The notes: a model not told the origin generated them from the sequence alone. A DNA stretch of 49,292 bases from Flavobacteriaceae bacterium (GCA_947461795.1 CANHMG010000006.1:1-49292), one strand, 5' to 3'; positions 1 to 7,707 are shown, counted from the stretch's first letter. Numbers and translations are program-made.

Positions 1-136
1 CGGCATCATCATGATTCAAAACGATATTCCGAATCAAGCTATACAAAGGTCTTTGGTATTCTTTCAAGAGTTGTTGAAACGCCACATTCTGCGTTTTAGG
101 ATCCAATAAGGTTTGTATGAAATCTTTTTCTTCCAA
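1..136 (-). CDS. ECF-type RNA polymerase sigma factor, 5' part only
   Basis: The minus strand reads into the left edge of the window in an open frame whose translation includes EEKDFIQTLLDPKTQ, then FQQLLKEYQRPLYSLIRNIV and LNHDDA. This is the usual start of region 2 of an ECF sigma-70 factor (polymerase-binding helix followed by an N-H-x-D-A-D-D type motif). The rest of the gene lies outside. No ATG exists in this frame before the stop at 176-178. I chose the TTG at 134-136; an ATT at 140-142 is the other option because it would give a (M)SLEEKDF start. It follows the SRPBCC/GyrI-like gene on the same strand by about 55 bp, so the two may be cotranscribed. The family call is fairly sure; the start is not. 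Confidence 0.72.
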   Translation of the reverse strand, partial: MEEKDFIQTLLDPKTQNVAFQQLLKEYQRPLYSLIRNIVLNHDDA

Positions 137-192
137 AGAAATTTTTGGTGTTGGAATACAATGTAAAGAAATGGTTTAAAACCAATTTTAAA

Positions 193-1308
193 TTAAGGTG
201 TTTTATTTTCTACAGGAGGAATAATATTACTTTCATTCGTTGTACTTTCGGCTGTTTGAACTGGAGCTTTTGGAGTTGAAGAAATAGCAGGTTGGGATTT
301 AATAGGAACATATAATTCGGTAATCCATTGTGATGGGTTGGAAACTTGAACCATATTTTTTTTGTAAATTTCAATTCTCGGCACATCGATATTTTGCGAG
401 AAATTGTTCTTTTTAATATACTCGATGGTCTTATCCAAAGCTTCTTTATTATGAGAATAATCGCCCGTTAGCGTCGTTTTTACCGATGAAAAAGGCAGCA
501 ATAATCCCGACGTAATATCACTTACATCGCTAGTGTGTATCTCTTCTTTAACAGGAATACAAACGGACAATTTTGTAATTCCATTAGCGACATCATACGT
601 ATGATAAATAACAAAAGGTTTCCCGTACATCACCAACTTATTTTTTGCAAAAAAATGAAACATATTCGGAATCATGATCCGAAGGTTATTCGGAACATTA
701 CTAATTTTACTTGTTATGGTTTGTTTCAAATAGAAAGTACCCGATTTCTTCACAGAACCCTCTACTTTGATTTTGTAAGTGTTCATTTCATAGTCGATTG
801 TTTTTCCTAAATTGGCTAAGCTTTTTTCATACATAGCCCCAAAAACTTGGGAAGCACCCCCTTGAAAAACAGAGGAAACTTTAAACATAAAGCTCATGAT
901 ACCTTTAGCTCTCCAAGTTACTTTTGTTCCTCCTAAAGTATCTTTAAATTCCCATGAAACATTCGCATTCGTGCCATCATAATTCATTTTCTGACGCAAA
1001 CTTTTGTTAGTAATGACCGCCATTGTTTTCATATCGCCATCACCATCGTTCCCATGCCAAGAATACGAACCTCCAATACCCACAGTACTTTTAGGATAAT
1101 TAAATGTCATGGTAGGATCTTCTTTTTTCCAAGAACCAAAAGTTTCCCAGTTCCGAAAATCATTCACATAATTGAAAAGTGTTGTTCTTGGGGATTTGAT
1201 AACAATACTTCTTTCTACATTAAAATCACCCTTGAGTGTAGCGATATATACAGTTGTTGCGAAAAGTGCTAAAAAAAGCAACAGGAAAAGATATTTTAGA
1301 ATTCTCAT
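193..1308 (-). CDS. membrane-anchored SRPBCC / GyrI-like domain protein
   Basis: A 371-residue protein with one N-terminal hydrophobic segment (about residues 4-24), so probably anchored in the inner membrane with the rest outside. Residues of about 30-175 look like an SRPBCC (START-like) ligand-binding fold, with the typical start NVERSIVIKSPRTTLFNYVNDFRNWE and the later segment GGTKVTWRAKG. Residues of about 180-345 resemble the GyrI-like effector-binding fold found behind AraC-type regulators. The last 30 residues are Pro/Thr/Ser-rich and probably flexible. There is no DNA-binding part. It lies directly upstream of the sigma factor on the same strand. Ligand and role are unknown; a sensor or lipid/small-molecule carrier role is inference. 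Confidence 0.75.
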   Translation of the reverse strand: MRILKYLFLLLFLALFATTVYIATLKGDFNVERSIVIKSPRTTLFNYVNDFRNWETFGSWKKEDPTMTFNYPKSTVGIGGSYSWHGNDGDGDMKTMAVITNKSLRQKMNYDGTNANVSWEFKDTLGGTKVTWRAKGIMSFMFKVSSVFQGGASQVFGAMYEKSLANLGKTIDYEMNTYKIKVEGSVKKSGTFYLKQTITSKISNVPNNLRIMIPNMFHFFAKNKLVMYGKPFVIYHTYDVANGITKLSVCIPVKEEIHTSDVSDITSGLLLPFSSVKTTLTGDYSHNKEALDKTIEYIKKNNFSQNIDVPRIEIYKKNMVQVSNPSQWITELYVPIKSQPAISSTPKAPVQTAESTTNESNIIPPVENKTP

Positions 1309-1426
1309 AGTATAGGCGTTGTTGATGTGGTAAAGTTAACAGTTTTATCTTTATTTAAATTAGTAATTTTAAAATCATACCAATAAAATCTATGTCCTAA
1401 AAATCTTTCTTTTAAGTTACAATAGT

Positions 1427-1434
1427 TATATTTG
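1427..1434 (+). promoter_or_regulatory. -7 element for the DPP III gene
   Basis: TATATTTG fits the Bacteroidota -7 consensus TAnnTTTG and lies 38 bp before the ATG at 1473. No good TTG is seen at the -33 position, so this is a half-supported promoter. Confidence 0.4.
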
Positions 1435-1472
1435 AATTCAATTTTCAAAACAATTATTAAATACATTTTATA

Positions 1473-3506
1473 ATGAAATTATTAAAATCGTTCACAGTAT
1501 TAATTGCAACTAGTGTCATTTCTTTTGCTAACGCTCAAGAGAATAAAACATCCAATAAAAGTAATGATTCCGCACCTTTTTCTTATGTAGTAGAACAATT
1601 TGCCGACATCAATGTCTTACGATATCAAATTTCGAGTTGGGACAATCTGACTTTAAAGGAAAAAGAATTGGTCTACTATCTAACGGAAGCAGGAACTTGC
1701 GGTAGAGATATTATGTGGGATCAGCATTATAAATACAATCTCAAAATCAGAAAAGCATTGGAGTCTATTTATGCGCAATACAAAGGAGATAAAAGAACTG
1801 CCGATTGGAAAAACTTTGAAGTCTACTTGAAACGTGTTTGGTTTTCAAACGGAATTCACCATCATTATTCGAATGATAAAATCAAACCTGCTTTTTCTAA
1901 GGATTATTTCAATGAATTATTAAAAGCAACGAAAACGTCTTTAGATCCTACAATTGTTGCCATATTATTTAATGAGGTAGATTCAAAAAAAGTGAATCTA
2001 GACGAATCTAAAGGATTGATTGCAGGTTCTGCTATTAATTTCTATGAGAAAGGAATTACTGAAAAAGAAGCCGAAGTTTTTTATGCCAATAAGAAAAGTC
2101 CAGACGCTTCGAAGCCTTATTCTTACGGTTTGAATTCAAAATTGATTCGAAATAAAAAAGGACAATTAGAAGAAAAAATTTGGAAAAGTGGCGGCATGTA
2201 TGGAGCAGCCATCGATAAAATTATCTATTGGTTAGAAAAAGCGAAGACAGTAGCGGAAAACCAAAAACAAGCAGATGCATTGGGTTTATTAATAAGTTAT
2301 TATAAAACTGGGGATTTAAAAACGTGGGACGATTACAATATTGCTTGGTTGCAAGCTACTGATGGGAATATTGATTACATCAGCGGCTTTGTAGAAGTAT
2401 ATAATGATCCATTAGGGTATAGAGGTTCGTATGAAGGCGTTGTTCAAATTAAAGATTTTGACATGTCGGCTAAAATGGAAGTGGTTTCCAAAAATGCACA
2501 ATGGTTTGAGGACAATTCGCCTTTAATGCCGGAACATAAAAAGAAAAATGTAGTAGGCGTATCCTATAAAACAGTGGTCGTTGCAGGAGAATCAGGCGAT
2601 TCGTCTCCGAGCACACCTATTGGAGTAAATCTTCCCAATGCCGATTGGATCAGAGCTTCTTATGGCTCTAAATCGGTCTCTCTTGGAAATATTATTGATG
2701 CGTATGCTAAATCTGGAGGAAAGGGTAAATTATTAGAATTTGCCAACGATGAAGAAGAGATTGCTTTAGCTCAAAAATATGCTGAAATTGGAGATAAAAT
2801 GCATACGGCTTTGCATGAAGTGATTGGCCATGCTTCGGGTCAAATTAATCCAGGAGTGGGCACCCCAAAAGAAACATTAAAAAGTTATGCTTCTACTTTA
2901 GAAGAAGGAAGAGCCGATTTAGTTGGCTTGTATTATGTGTACAATCCAAAATTGCAAGAATTAGGATTGGTGGATGATTGGAAAAAGTTGGGAATGGAAT
3001 CCTATGATGGCTATATCCGTAATGGATTGATGACACAATTGGCTCGCTTGGAAATAGGCTCGAATGTTGAAGAAGCGCATATGAGAAACCGTCAATGGGT
3101 GAGTGCTTGGGTTTTTGAAAAAGGGCAGAAAGAAAATGTTATTGAAAAGATTTCTAGAGATGGAAAAACCTATTTTAATATTAACAATTATGAAAGACTT
3201 CACGAATTGTTTGGGGAACTTTTGAGAGAAGTGCAACGAATTAAATCGGAAGGAGACTTCGTAGCTGGAAAAAATCTTGTAGAAAACTATGGTGTAAAAG
3301 TAGATCAAGTACTACATGCTGAGGTTTTAGAACGTTGCAAACAGTTTACTGCGGCACCCTATAATGGATTTGTAAATCCGGTATTAGTTCCTAAAAAAGA
3401 TGCTAAAGGAGTTATTATAGCCATTGAAGTTGAACAACCAAAAACTTTTGCAGAACAAATGATGTATTATTCAAAGAATTATAGTTATTTACCTTTAGAA
3501 AACTAA
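1473..3506 (+). CDS. dipeptidyl peptidase III-like zinc peptidase (M49 family)
   Basis: A 677-residue protein with a cleavable signal peptide (KLLKSFTVLIATSVISFANA, then QENK), so it is probably periplasmic. The M49 signature is complete: HEVIGH at residues 448-453 (two zinc His and the catalytic Glu) followed by EEGRAD at 477-482, which supplies the third zinc ligand. M49 enzymes release dipeptides from the N-terminus of short peptides; human DPP III carries HELLGH and EECRAE at matching spacing. Length agrees with bacterial members. It stands alone, with its own -7 box upstream and a strong hairpin terminator downstream. A nutritional peptide-scavenging role is inferred. Family call is confident; substrate range is not known. 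Confidence 0.9.
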   Translation: MKLLKSFTVLIATSVISFANAQENKTSNKSNDSAPFSYVVEQFADINVLRYQISSWDNLTLKEKELVYYLTEAGTCGRDIMWDQHYKYNLKIRKALESIYAQYKGDKRTADWKNFEVYLKRVWFSNGIHHHYSNDKIKPAFSKDYFNELLKATKTSLDPTIVAILFNEVDSKKVNLDESKGLIAGSAINFYEKGITEKEAEVFYANKKSPDASKPYSYGLNSKLIRNKKGQLEEKIWKSGGMYGAAIDKIIYWLEKAKTVAENQKQADALGLLISYYKTGDLKTWDDYNIAWLQATDGNIDYISGFVEVYNDPLGYRGSYEGVVQIKDFDMSAKMEVVSKNAQWFEDNSPLMPEHKKKNVVGVSYKTVVVAGESGDSSPSTPIGVNLPNADWIRASYGSKSVSLGNIIDAYAKSGGKGKLLEFANDEEEIALAQKYAEIGDKMHTALHEVIGHASGQINPGVGTPKETLKSYASTLEEGRADLVGLYYVYNPKLQELGLVDDWKKLGMESYDGYIRNGLMTQLARLEIGSNVEEAHMRNRQWVSAWVFEKGQKENVIEKISRDGKTYFNINNYERLHELFGELLREVQRIKSEGDFVAGKNLVENYGVKVDQVLHAEVLERCKQFTAAPYNGFVNPVLVPKKDAKGVIIAIEVEQPKTFAEQMMYYSKNYSYLPLEN

Positions 3507-3526
3507 AATAAAGGAATTAAATAAAT

Positions 3527-3555
3527 AAAATGCCTGCATCGTTGCAGGCATTTTT
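3527..3555. terminator. bidirectional terminator
   Basis: Perfect 8-bp stem TGCCTGCA (3531-3538) / TGCAGGCA (3543-3550) with a TCGT loop, an A run before and a T run after. It sits between the convergent DPP III gene and the small gene at 3563-3850, so it can serve both strands. Confidence 0.85.
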
Positions 3556-3562
3556 ATTGGTT

Positions 3563-3850
3563 TTAAAAGAAGTAATTTTCAGTAAGAAATCGTTTGGCCT
3601 TACTTAAACCTCTTTTTGTTTCTGGGAGTTCTTTTTTTATGATGTGCTCTATTTTTTCAAAGGTGGTTTTCATGGCTAAGTTTCTCAATTCCATGTAGCT
3701 GTTGATAAACAATAACACTTCATAGCCTTCCTCAGTATTCAATTGATACGTATCATTAAAACGTATTTTTTTGGGGAATTTCCCCACTACATCAGGATTC
3801 CAATTGTAGGAATATCTTAAATCATTTTCTTTAAAAGTTGCTATTATCAA
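3563..3850 (-). CDS. hypothetical protein
   Basis: A 95-residue soluble protein I do not recognise. It has no signal peptide or membrane segment; the second half is Lys/Glu-rich and probably helical (residues of about 55-90), the first half has aromatic residues (YSYNWNPDVV). The only usable start is TTG at 3848-3850: upstream in frame there is a stop after seven more codons, and the next Met is residue 53. A TAATTTTG box at 3864-3871 lies just upstream, which supports transcription and would leave a leader of only a few bases. It ends against the bidirectional terminator. Probably a real gene with TTG start, but coding status is not certain. Confidence 0.55.
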   Translation of the reverse strand: MIIATFKENDLRYSYNWNPDVVGKFPKKIRFNDTYQLNTEEGYEVLLFINSYMELRNLAMKTTFEKIEHIIKKELPETKRGLSKAKRFLTENYFF

Positions 3851-3863
3851 TGCTCTAATGAAG

Positions 3864-3871
3864 CAAAATTA
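3864..3871 (-). promoter_or_regulatory. -7 element for the small gene at 3563-3850
   Basis: CAAAATTA on the plus strand reads TAATTTTG on the minus strand, a match to TAnnTTTG. A TTG occurs upstream (3887-3889) but at 15 bp, which is short for this promoter class. Confidence 0.35.
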
Positions 3872-3892
3872 AGAAAGGATTTTAAACAATCA

Positions 3893-3940
3893 CTAGGGTT
3901 TTTCCTAGTAGTTTTCCTAGGGTTTTCCCTAGGGTTTTTC
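3893..3940. repeat. 12-bp tandem repeat, four units
   Basis: Four head-to-tail 12-bp units: CTAGGGTTTTTC, CTAGTAGTTTTC, CTAGGGTTTTCC, CTAGGGTTTTTC. The first and last are identical. The array begins directly behind the stop codon of the small membrane-protein gene (3941) and lies upstream of the gene at 3563-3850. It has no spacers, so it is not CRISPR. Confidence 0.9.
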
Positions 3941-4129
3941 CTAACGCTTCATAAATATTTTAATCATAAAAAGCATGAAAATAAAAAGTATAAAAGCATA
4001 GAGTACTTTATAACTTCCTTTGTAGAATTTTTGGTGAATTAAAATGTCTTTTCGATAGGAGAATATCATTATAATTATAAAACTAATTAAAAATAAAGCG
4101 GCGAAAATCCATTGACCTGTAGAAAACAT
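3941..4129 (-). CDS. small two-helix membrane protein, function unknown
   Basis: A 62-residue protein with two hydrophobic segments (about residues 6-24 and 41-59) separated by a short basic loop (SYRKDILIHQKFYKGSYK), predicting a helical hairpin in the inner membrane. The very high Phe/Ile/Met content fits a membrane protein better than random translation. It sits alone on the minus strand, divergent from the MazG-like gene, and its stop codon touches a 12-bp tandem repeat. I do not recognise the family and assign no function. Confidence 0.6.
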   Translation of the reverse strand: MFSTGQWIFAALFLISFIIIMIFSYRKDILIHQKFYKGSYKVLYAFILFIFMLFMIKIFMKR

Positions 4130-4207
4130 AGTGCTATTTTTTTTGTAAAATTAAGCAATTGTGAATAAAAGTTGCTATTTTGCAGTAGTAATTAATAGTT
4201 AAATGTC

Positions 4208-4591
4208 ATGCAAAAACAACTCCTTGCGGTAAAAGAATTCCACACTACTTTTGCTATTGGTCATAGTGAAAATCCTAGAGCTGATTTAGGCGAAACCAAA
4301 AACTTGCTTCGTTTCAATTTGATGAAAGAAGAAAATGAAGAATACCTGGAAGCAGTTCAAAATAAGGATCTTATAGAAATTGCGGATGCTTTAGGGGATA
4401 TGCTTTACATCTTATGTGGCACTATCATTGAGCACGGTTTGCAACATAAAATTGAAGAAGTTTTCGATGAAATTCAACGCAGTAATATGAGTAAATTAGG
4501 CGAAGATGGGCAACCTGTATATCGTGAAGACGGAAAAGTAATGAAAGGCCCCAATTATTTCAAACCTGATTTTACTAAAATACTTAGATAA
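4208..4591 (+). CDS. MazG-like nucleotide pyrophosphohydrolase
   Basis: A 127-residue protein with the all-alpha NTP pyrophosphohydrolase signature: EENEE at residues 41-45 (ExxxE type) and EIADALGD at 57-64, which together bind the Mg ions. Members split nucleoside triphosphates, or phosphoribosyl-ATP, into the monophosphate and pyrophosphate. The C-terminal part (GQPVYREDGKVMKGPNYFKPD) is typical of the single-domain family with broad or unknown substrate and is not the HisE tail. No his genes are near, which also argues against histidine biosynthesis. Nucleotide-pool cleaning is the likely role. The gene is monocistronic and ends in GATAATT repeats and a terminator. Confidence 0.8.
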   Translation: MQKQLLAVKEFHTTFAIGHSENPRADLGETKNLLRFNLMKEENEEYLEAVQNKDLIEIADALGDMLYILCGTIIEHGLQHKIEEVFDEIQRSNMSKLGEDGQPVYREDGKVMKGPNYFKPDFTKILR

Positions 4592-4614
4592 TTGATAATT
4601 GATAATTGATAATT
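4587..4614. repeat. 7-bp tandem repeat (GATAATT x4)
   Basis: Four perfect GATAATT units run over the stop codon of the MazG-like gene into the intergenic space before the terminator. A low-complexity 3' repeat; no function is evident. Confidence 0.85.
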
Positions 4615-4632
4615 TTTAAAATTAGACGCAAA

Positions 4633-4662
4633 AAAGGGTGTAATTTTTCAACTACACCCTTT
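4633..4662. terminator. bidirectional terminator
   Basis: Ten-bp stem AAAGGGTGTA (4633-4642) / TACACCCTTT (4653-4662), flanked by A-rich and T-rich sequence, between the convergent MazG-like gene and ilvE. Confidence 0.8.
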
Positions 4663-4689
4663 AATTCTTAATTTTATTTTTATTCTAAA

Positions 4690-5757
4690 TTATATCTTCA
4701 CCATCCAACCAAAAGTATCTTCAGCAACTCGATATTGAATATTGGTCAGTTTTTCTTTTAATTCTAATGCAATTGAATTTTCTGTTTTAGGTAATTCGTA
4801 GTAAACATCTTCATACGAAAATCCTACTATTGGATTGACAACTGCTGCCGTTCCAGCTCCAAAAATTTCTTTCAAACTTCCGTCTTTAGCACCTTGTATT
4901 ATTTCAGAAACTAAAACAGAACGCTCTTCTACTTTAATACCATCTCTTTTGGCAATGTCAATCAAGCTTTTTCTAGTAACTCCATCTAAAATACGTTCGC
5001 TTGTTGGTGCGGTATATAAAGTATCATTGATTCTAAAGAAAACATTCATCGTTCCCGCTTCTTCCAATTTGGTGTGAGTAGCATCATCCGTCCAAATGAT
5101 TTGTTGAAAACCTTTTTCATTAGCCAATTTAGTTGGGTAAAATTGAGCGGAATAATTCCCTGCTGCTTTTGCGGCACCAATTCCACCATTAGCGGCTCTA
5201 CTAAAATGTTCGGCAATTAATACTTTTACTTCCCCAGAATAGTACGATTTTGCTGGAGATAATATAATCATAAAACGATATTGAGTGGAAGGAGCTGCAA
5301 TTACGCCACTTCCAATTGCAATCATAAAGGGGCGAATATATAAGGTATTTCCAAAGCCTTTTTTTACCCAATTGCGTTCTAAATCTAGCAATTGATGCAA
5401 ACCACTCATAAAAATATCTTCTGGAATTTCAGGCATTGCCATTCGGACTGCTGACTTATTCAATCGTTCCATATTCTGATCAGGTCGAAACAACCAAACG
5501 TCATTGTTTTCGTCTTTATAGGCTTTCATTCCTTCAAAAATGGCTTGACCATAATGAAAAACTTTGGCGGAAGGGTCTATTAAAAAAGGTTCGTAAGGTT
5601 TAATATTTGGACGTTGCCATTTTCCATCTTTAAAGTCACAAACAAACATATGATCGGTAAAAACACTTCCGAAAGAAAGGTTTTCAAAGTCAACAGTATC
5701 AATTTTTGTATGAGAAACGGTTACGATATCGATTTCGTGAGTAATATTTGAACTCAT
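4690..5757 (-). CDS. ilvE: branched-chain amino acid aminotransferase
   Basis: A 355-residue fold-type IV PLP enzyme. It moves the amino group between glutamate and the 2-oxo acids of Leu, Ile and Val, the last step of their synthesis and first of their breakdown. Visible marks are HYGQAIFEGMKAY (68-80), LYIRPFMIA (139-147), GGIGAAKAAGNYSAQ (191-205) with the PLP-binding lysine at about K197, and LEEAGTMNVFF (231-241). The length fits the longer IlvE subgroup that also includes eukaryotic BCATs. It is monocistronic, with a terminator behind it; no other ilv or leu genes are near. No attenuator or riboswitch is visible in the 280-bp upstream gap. Confidence 0.93.
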   Translation of the reverse strand: MSSNITHEIDIVTVSHTKIDTVDFENLSFGSVFTDHMFVCDFKDGKWQRPNIKPYEPFLIDPSAKVFHYGQAIFEGMKAYKDENNDVWLFRPDQNMERLNKSAVRMAMPEIPEDIFMSGLHQLLDLERNWVKKGFGNTLYIRPFMIAIGSGVIAAPSTQYRFMIILSPAKSYYSGEVKVLIAEHFSRAANGGIGAAKAAGNYSAQFYPTKLANEKGFQQIIWTDDATHTKLEEAGTMNVFFRINDTLYTAPTSERILDGVTRKSLIDIAKRDGIKVEERSVLVSEIIQGAKDGSLKEIFGAGTAAVVNPIVGFSYEDVYYELPKTENSIALELKEKLTNIQYRVAEDTFGWMVKI

Positions 5758-6036
5758 TTTCGGGTAGTTTTAAAGTGAATAAAAAATATAAATAATTGAT
5801 AATGAACGCGTAATGTATGAAACGCAAATGATTATTTTTATTCACATAATTTAGGCTAAAATAATAAAATTACATCATTTTAATAATTTGAAATCATTTA
5901 TTTTAAGTCTTTTCATGAAAATTAAGAAATCAACATAATTTGTTTTATTTTTAGGAATGGGAATCAAAAAAGAATGCGAATTTTTCTTTTTAAAAGACTT
6001 TACTACCTATTTTTGTTGAAATTTAAAAAAATCAAA

Positions 6037-6531
6037 ATGAAACAATATTTACTTGTTATTTGTTTACTGTTATTCGTTGTAAGTTGTAAGAAGGCTATTG
6101 ATGTTGATAAAGCAGCTATTTCCTATGCCTCTTTTGGTGATAGTATTACTTCGGATAAGGCTATTTCTAAGGAAGAATTGTTTGCTAAATATGCTACAAT
6201 GAATGATGGTGACACTATTGATGTTAAATTCATGTCTAAAATAAATGATGTTTGTCAGAAAAAAGGATGTTGGATGAATGTTGATTTAGTCAACGAAGAA
6301 AAAGTGTTTGTGAAATTTAAAGATTACGGGTTTTTCATGCCATTAAATTCTAAAGATGAAGAAGTAATTGTCAATGGAAAAGCATTTTTAAGCATTGAAA
6401 GTATAGAAGAGCAAAAACATTATGCAAAAGATGCTGGAAAATCATTAGCTGCTATCGATAGTATCAAGTCTCCCATAAAAACCTATTCTTTTTTAGCGGA
6501 TGGTGTTTTAATAAAAAACAATGAAAAATAA
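6037..6531 (+). CDS. DUF4920 lipoprotein
   Basis: A 164-residue lipoprotein: MKQYLLVICLLLFVVSC gives a clear signal and lipobox with the lipidated Cys at 17. I therefore start at 6037 and not at the in-frame ATG 63 bp upstream, which would put a basic stretch before the signal. The mature part (ISYASFGDSI, DTIDVKFMSKINDVCQKKGCW, FVKFKDYGFFMPL) matches the DUF4920 family, whose conserved CxxxGCW motif is here at about residues 82-88. Function is unknown. It overlaps the next gene, a c-type cytochrome lipoprotein, so the two are probably translationally coupled and may act together in the periplasm. Confidence 0.85.
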   Translation: MKQYLLVICLLLFVVSCKKAIDVDKAAISYASFGDSITSDKAISKEELFAKYATMNDGDTIDVKFMSKINDVCQKKGCWMNVDLVNEEKVFVKFKDYGFFMPLNSKDEEVIVNGKAFLSIESIEEQKHYAKDAGKSLAAIDSIKSPIKTYSFLADGVLIKNNEK

Positions 6532-6967
6532 TTTAGTTTTATTGGTTTGTATAGTGTTTTTCTTTAACTGTACTAAAAAGGAAACAAATACGAACGAAGG
6601 ATCTTGTTCGAAGGATGTTAAAGGCAAATCATTTAAAATGTATCAAATGTCTGAAATGTCTACATTGATGGAGCAGATGTATGTTGACAATCAACGGTTG
6701 AGAGTTCGAATTCAAAATGGAGATACCATAGGTAAATTTCCCAATCATTTTTTGAAAATTCATCAAGCGGTAATGACTGATTCTACTGAGAATGACCTTT
6801 TTTTTAAAGTACAAGCCAAAGAATTTATCAAAGCACAAGAATTGATTTATCAAGACCCAAAAAATGCAAAACAGCATTTTAACGAGGGTGTTAATGCTTG
6901 TATTCAATGTCATGAAGTAAAATGCAGCGGACCCATTCCCAAGATTAAAAAATTGTATATTCAATAA
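6521..6967 (+). CDS. c-type cytochrome lipoprotein, cytochrome c'-like
   Basis: A 148-residue lipoprotein (lipobox ...FFFNC, Cys 17) with one haem c site CIQCH at residues 127-131, close to the C-terminus. A C-terminal CxxCH behind a helical domain is the layout of cytochrome c' and related class II cytochromes; several Met residues (40, 43, 46, 50, 53) lie where the axial ligand helix would be. It starts 11 bp inside the DUF4920 gene and is followed 3 bp later by mnmD, so the three form one transcription unit. Expected on the periplasmic face of a membrane. Electron partner and physiological role are not known; haem binding is well supported. Confidence 0.75.
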   Translation: MKNNLVLLVCIVFFFNCTKKETNTNEGSCSKDVKGKSFKMYQMSEMSTLMEQMYVDNQRLRVRIQNGDTIGKFPNHFLKIHQAVMTDSTENDLFFKVQAKEFIKAQELIYQDPKNAKQHFNEGVNACIQCHEVKCSGPIPKIKKLYIQ

Positions 6968-6970
6968 ATA

Positions 6971-7633
6971 ATGCGAAGAGAAATTAGCGTAACTTCGGAT
7001 GGCTCTACCACGATACATTTACCGGATTGGGATGAAAATTACCATTCGAAACATGGAGCAATACAAGAAGCAAAGCATGTATTTATTAAAAATGGATTGA
7101 GTTTATTCGATAACAAATCGATATCCATTTTAGAAATAGGTTTTGGCACAGGATTGAATGCATTAATAACACTTATAGAAGCTAAAGATCGAAATCTAAA
7201 TATAGATTATATTGGAGTAGAAGCATATCCAATCTCAAATGATGAAGTTGCAGCAATGAATTATATTGAAGAATTGAATGCTCAAAAGGAAAGTGCTATT
7301 TTCGAAACAATGCATTCTAGTGCTTGGGAACAAAAGATTCCACTGACTTTCGAATTTTCATTGACTAAGAGAAAACAATTTATTGAAACAATAAAGGATG
7401 TAGAAGCATTTGATTTAATCTATTTTGATGCTTTTGGATATCGAGTTCAACCCGAATTATGGAGTACAGAAGTTTTTGCAAAAATGTATACTGCTTTAAA
7501 ACCAAATGGAATTTTAGTTACCTACGCCGCACGTGGAGTAGTAAAAAGGAGTATGTTGGAAGTTGGTTTTACTGTTGAAAAATTAGAAGGACCCCCAGGA
7601 AAAAGAGAAATGTTTCGTGCAAGAAAACAGTGA
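6971..7633 (+). CDS. mnmD: tRNA (mnm5s2U34)-methyltransferase, MnmD-type
   Basis: A 220-residue SAM-dependent methyltransferase of the MnmC methyltransferase-domain family, lacking the FAD-dependent MnmC oxidase half. The SAM motif EIGFGTGLN is at residues 55-63 and DLIYFDAFGYRVQPELW follows at about 152-168; the N-terminal GSTTIHLPDWDENYHSKHGA is typical. Stand-alone forms methylate the aminomethyl group at the wobble uridine of tRNA (nm5s2U to mnm5s2U). The gene ends in an AT-rich inverted repeat (7632-7639 / 7645-7652) without a T tract. It follows the cytochrome gene by 3 bp with no obvious functional link. Confidence 0.85.
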   Translation: MRREISVTSDGSTTIHLPDWDENYHSKHGAIQEAKHVFIKNGLSLFDNKSISILEIGFGTGLNALITLIEAKDRNLNIDYIGVEAYPISNDEVAAMNYIEELNAQKESAIFETMHSSAWEQKIPLTFEFSLTKRKQFIETIKDVEAFDLIYFDAFGYRVQPELWSTEVFAKMYTALKPNGILVTYAARGVVKRSMLEVGFTVEKLEGPPGKREMFRARKQ

Positions 7634-7673
7634 TTTATTTTGTTAATAAATCGGTTTCCCAATTAACATTTCT

Positions 7674-7707
7674 TTTGTATTTAGAGCTACTTTTTTATTT
7701 AAATTTG
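7674..7707 (+). promoter_or_regulatory. promoter of the first small paralogue
   Basis: TTTG at 7674-7677, 22-bp spacer, TAAATTTG at 7700-7707: a good match to the Bacteroidota -33/-7 promoter, 43 bp before the ATG at 7751. Confidence 0.55.

Noticed and set aside
3893..3940. Possible CRISPR-like array
   Set aside because: Units are 12 bp, directly adjacent, with no unique spacers and no cas genes in the window.
5974..6036. Upstream ATG in frame with the DUF4920 gene
   Set aside because: It would place 21 basic and aromatic residues before a perfect lipoprotein signal; the ATG at 6037 gives the normal start.
7632..7652. Hairpin GATTTATT/AATAAATC behind mnmD as terminator
   Set aside because: AT-only stem except the ends, followed by GGTTTCCC and not by a T run; too weak to call.
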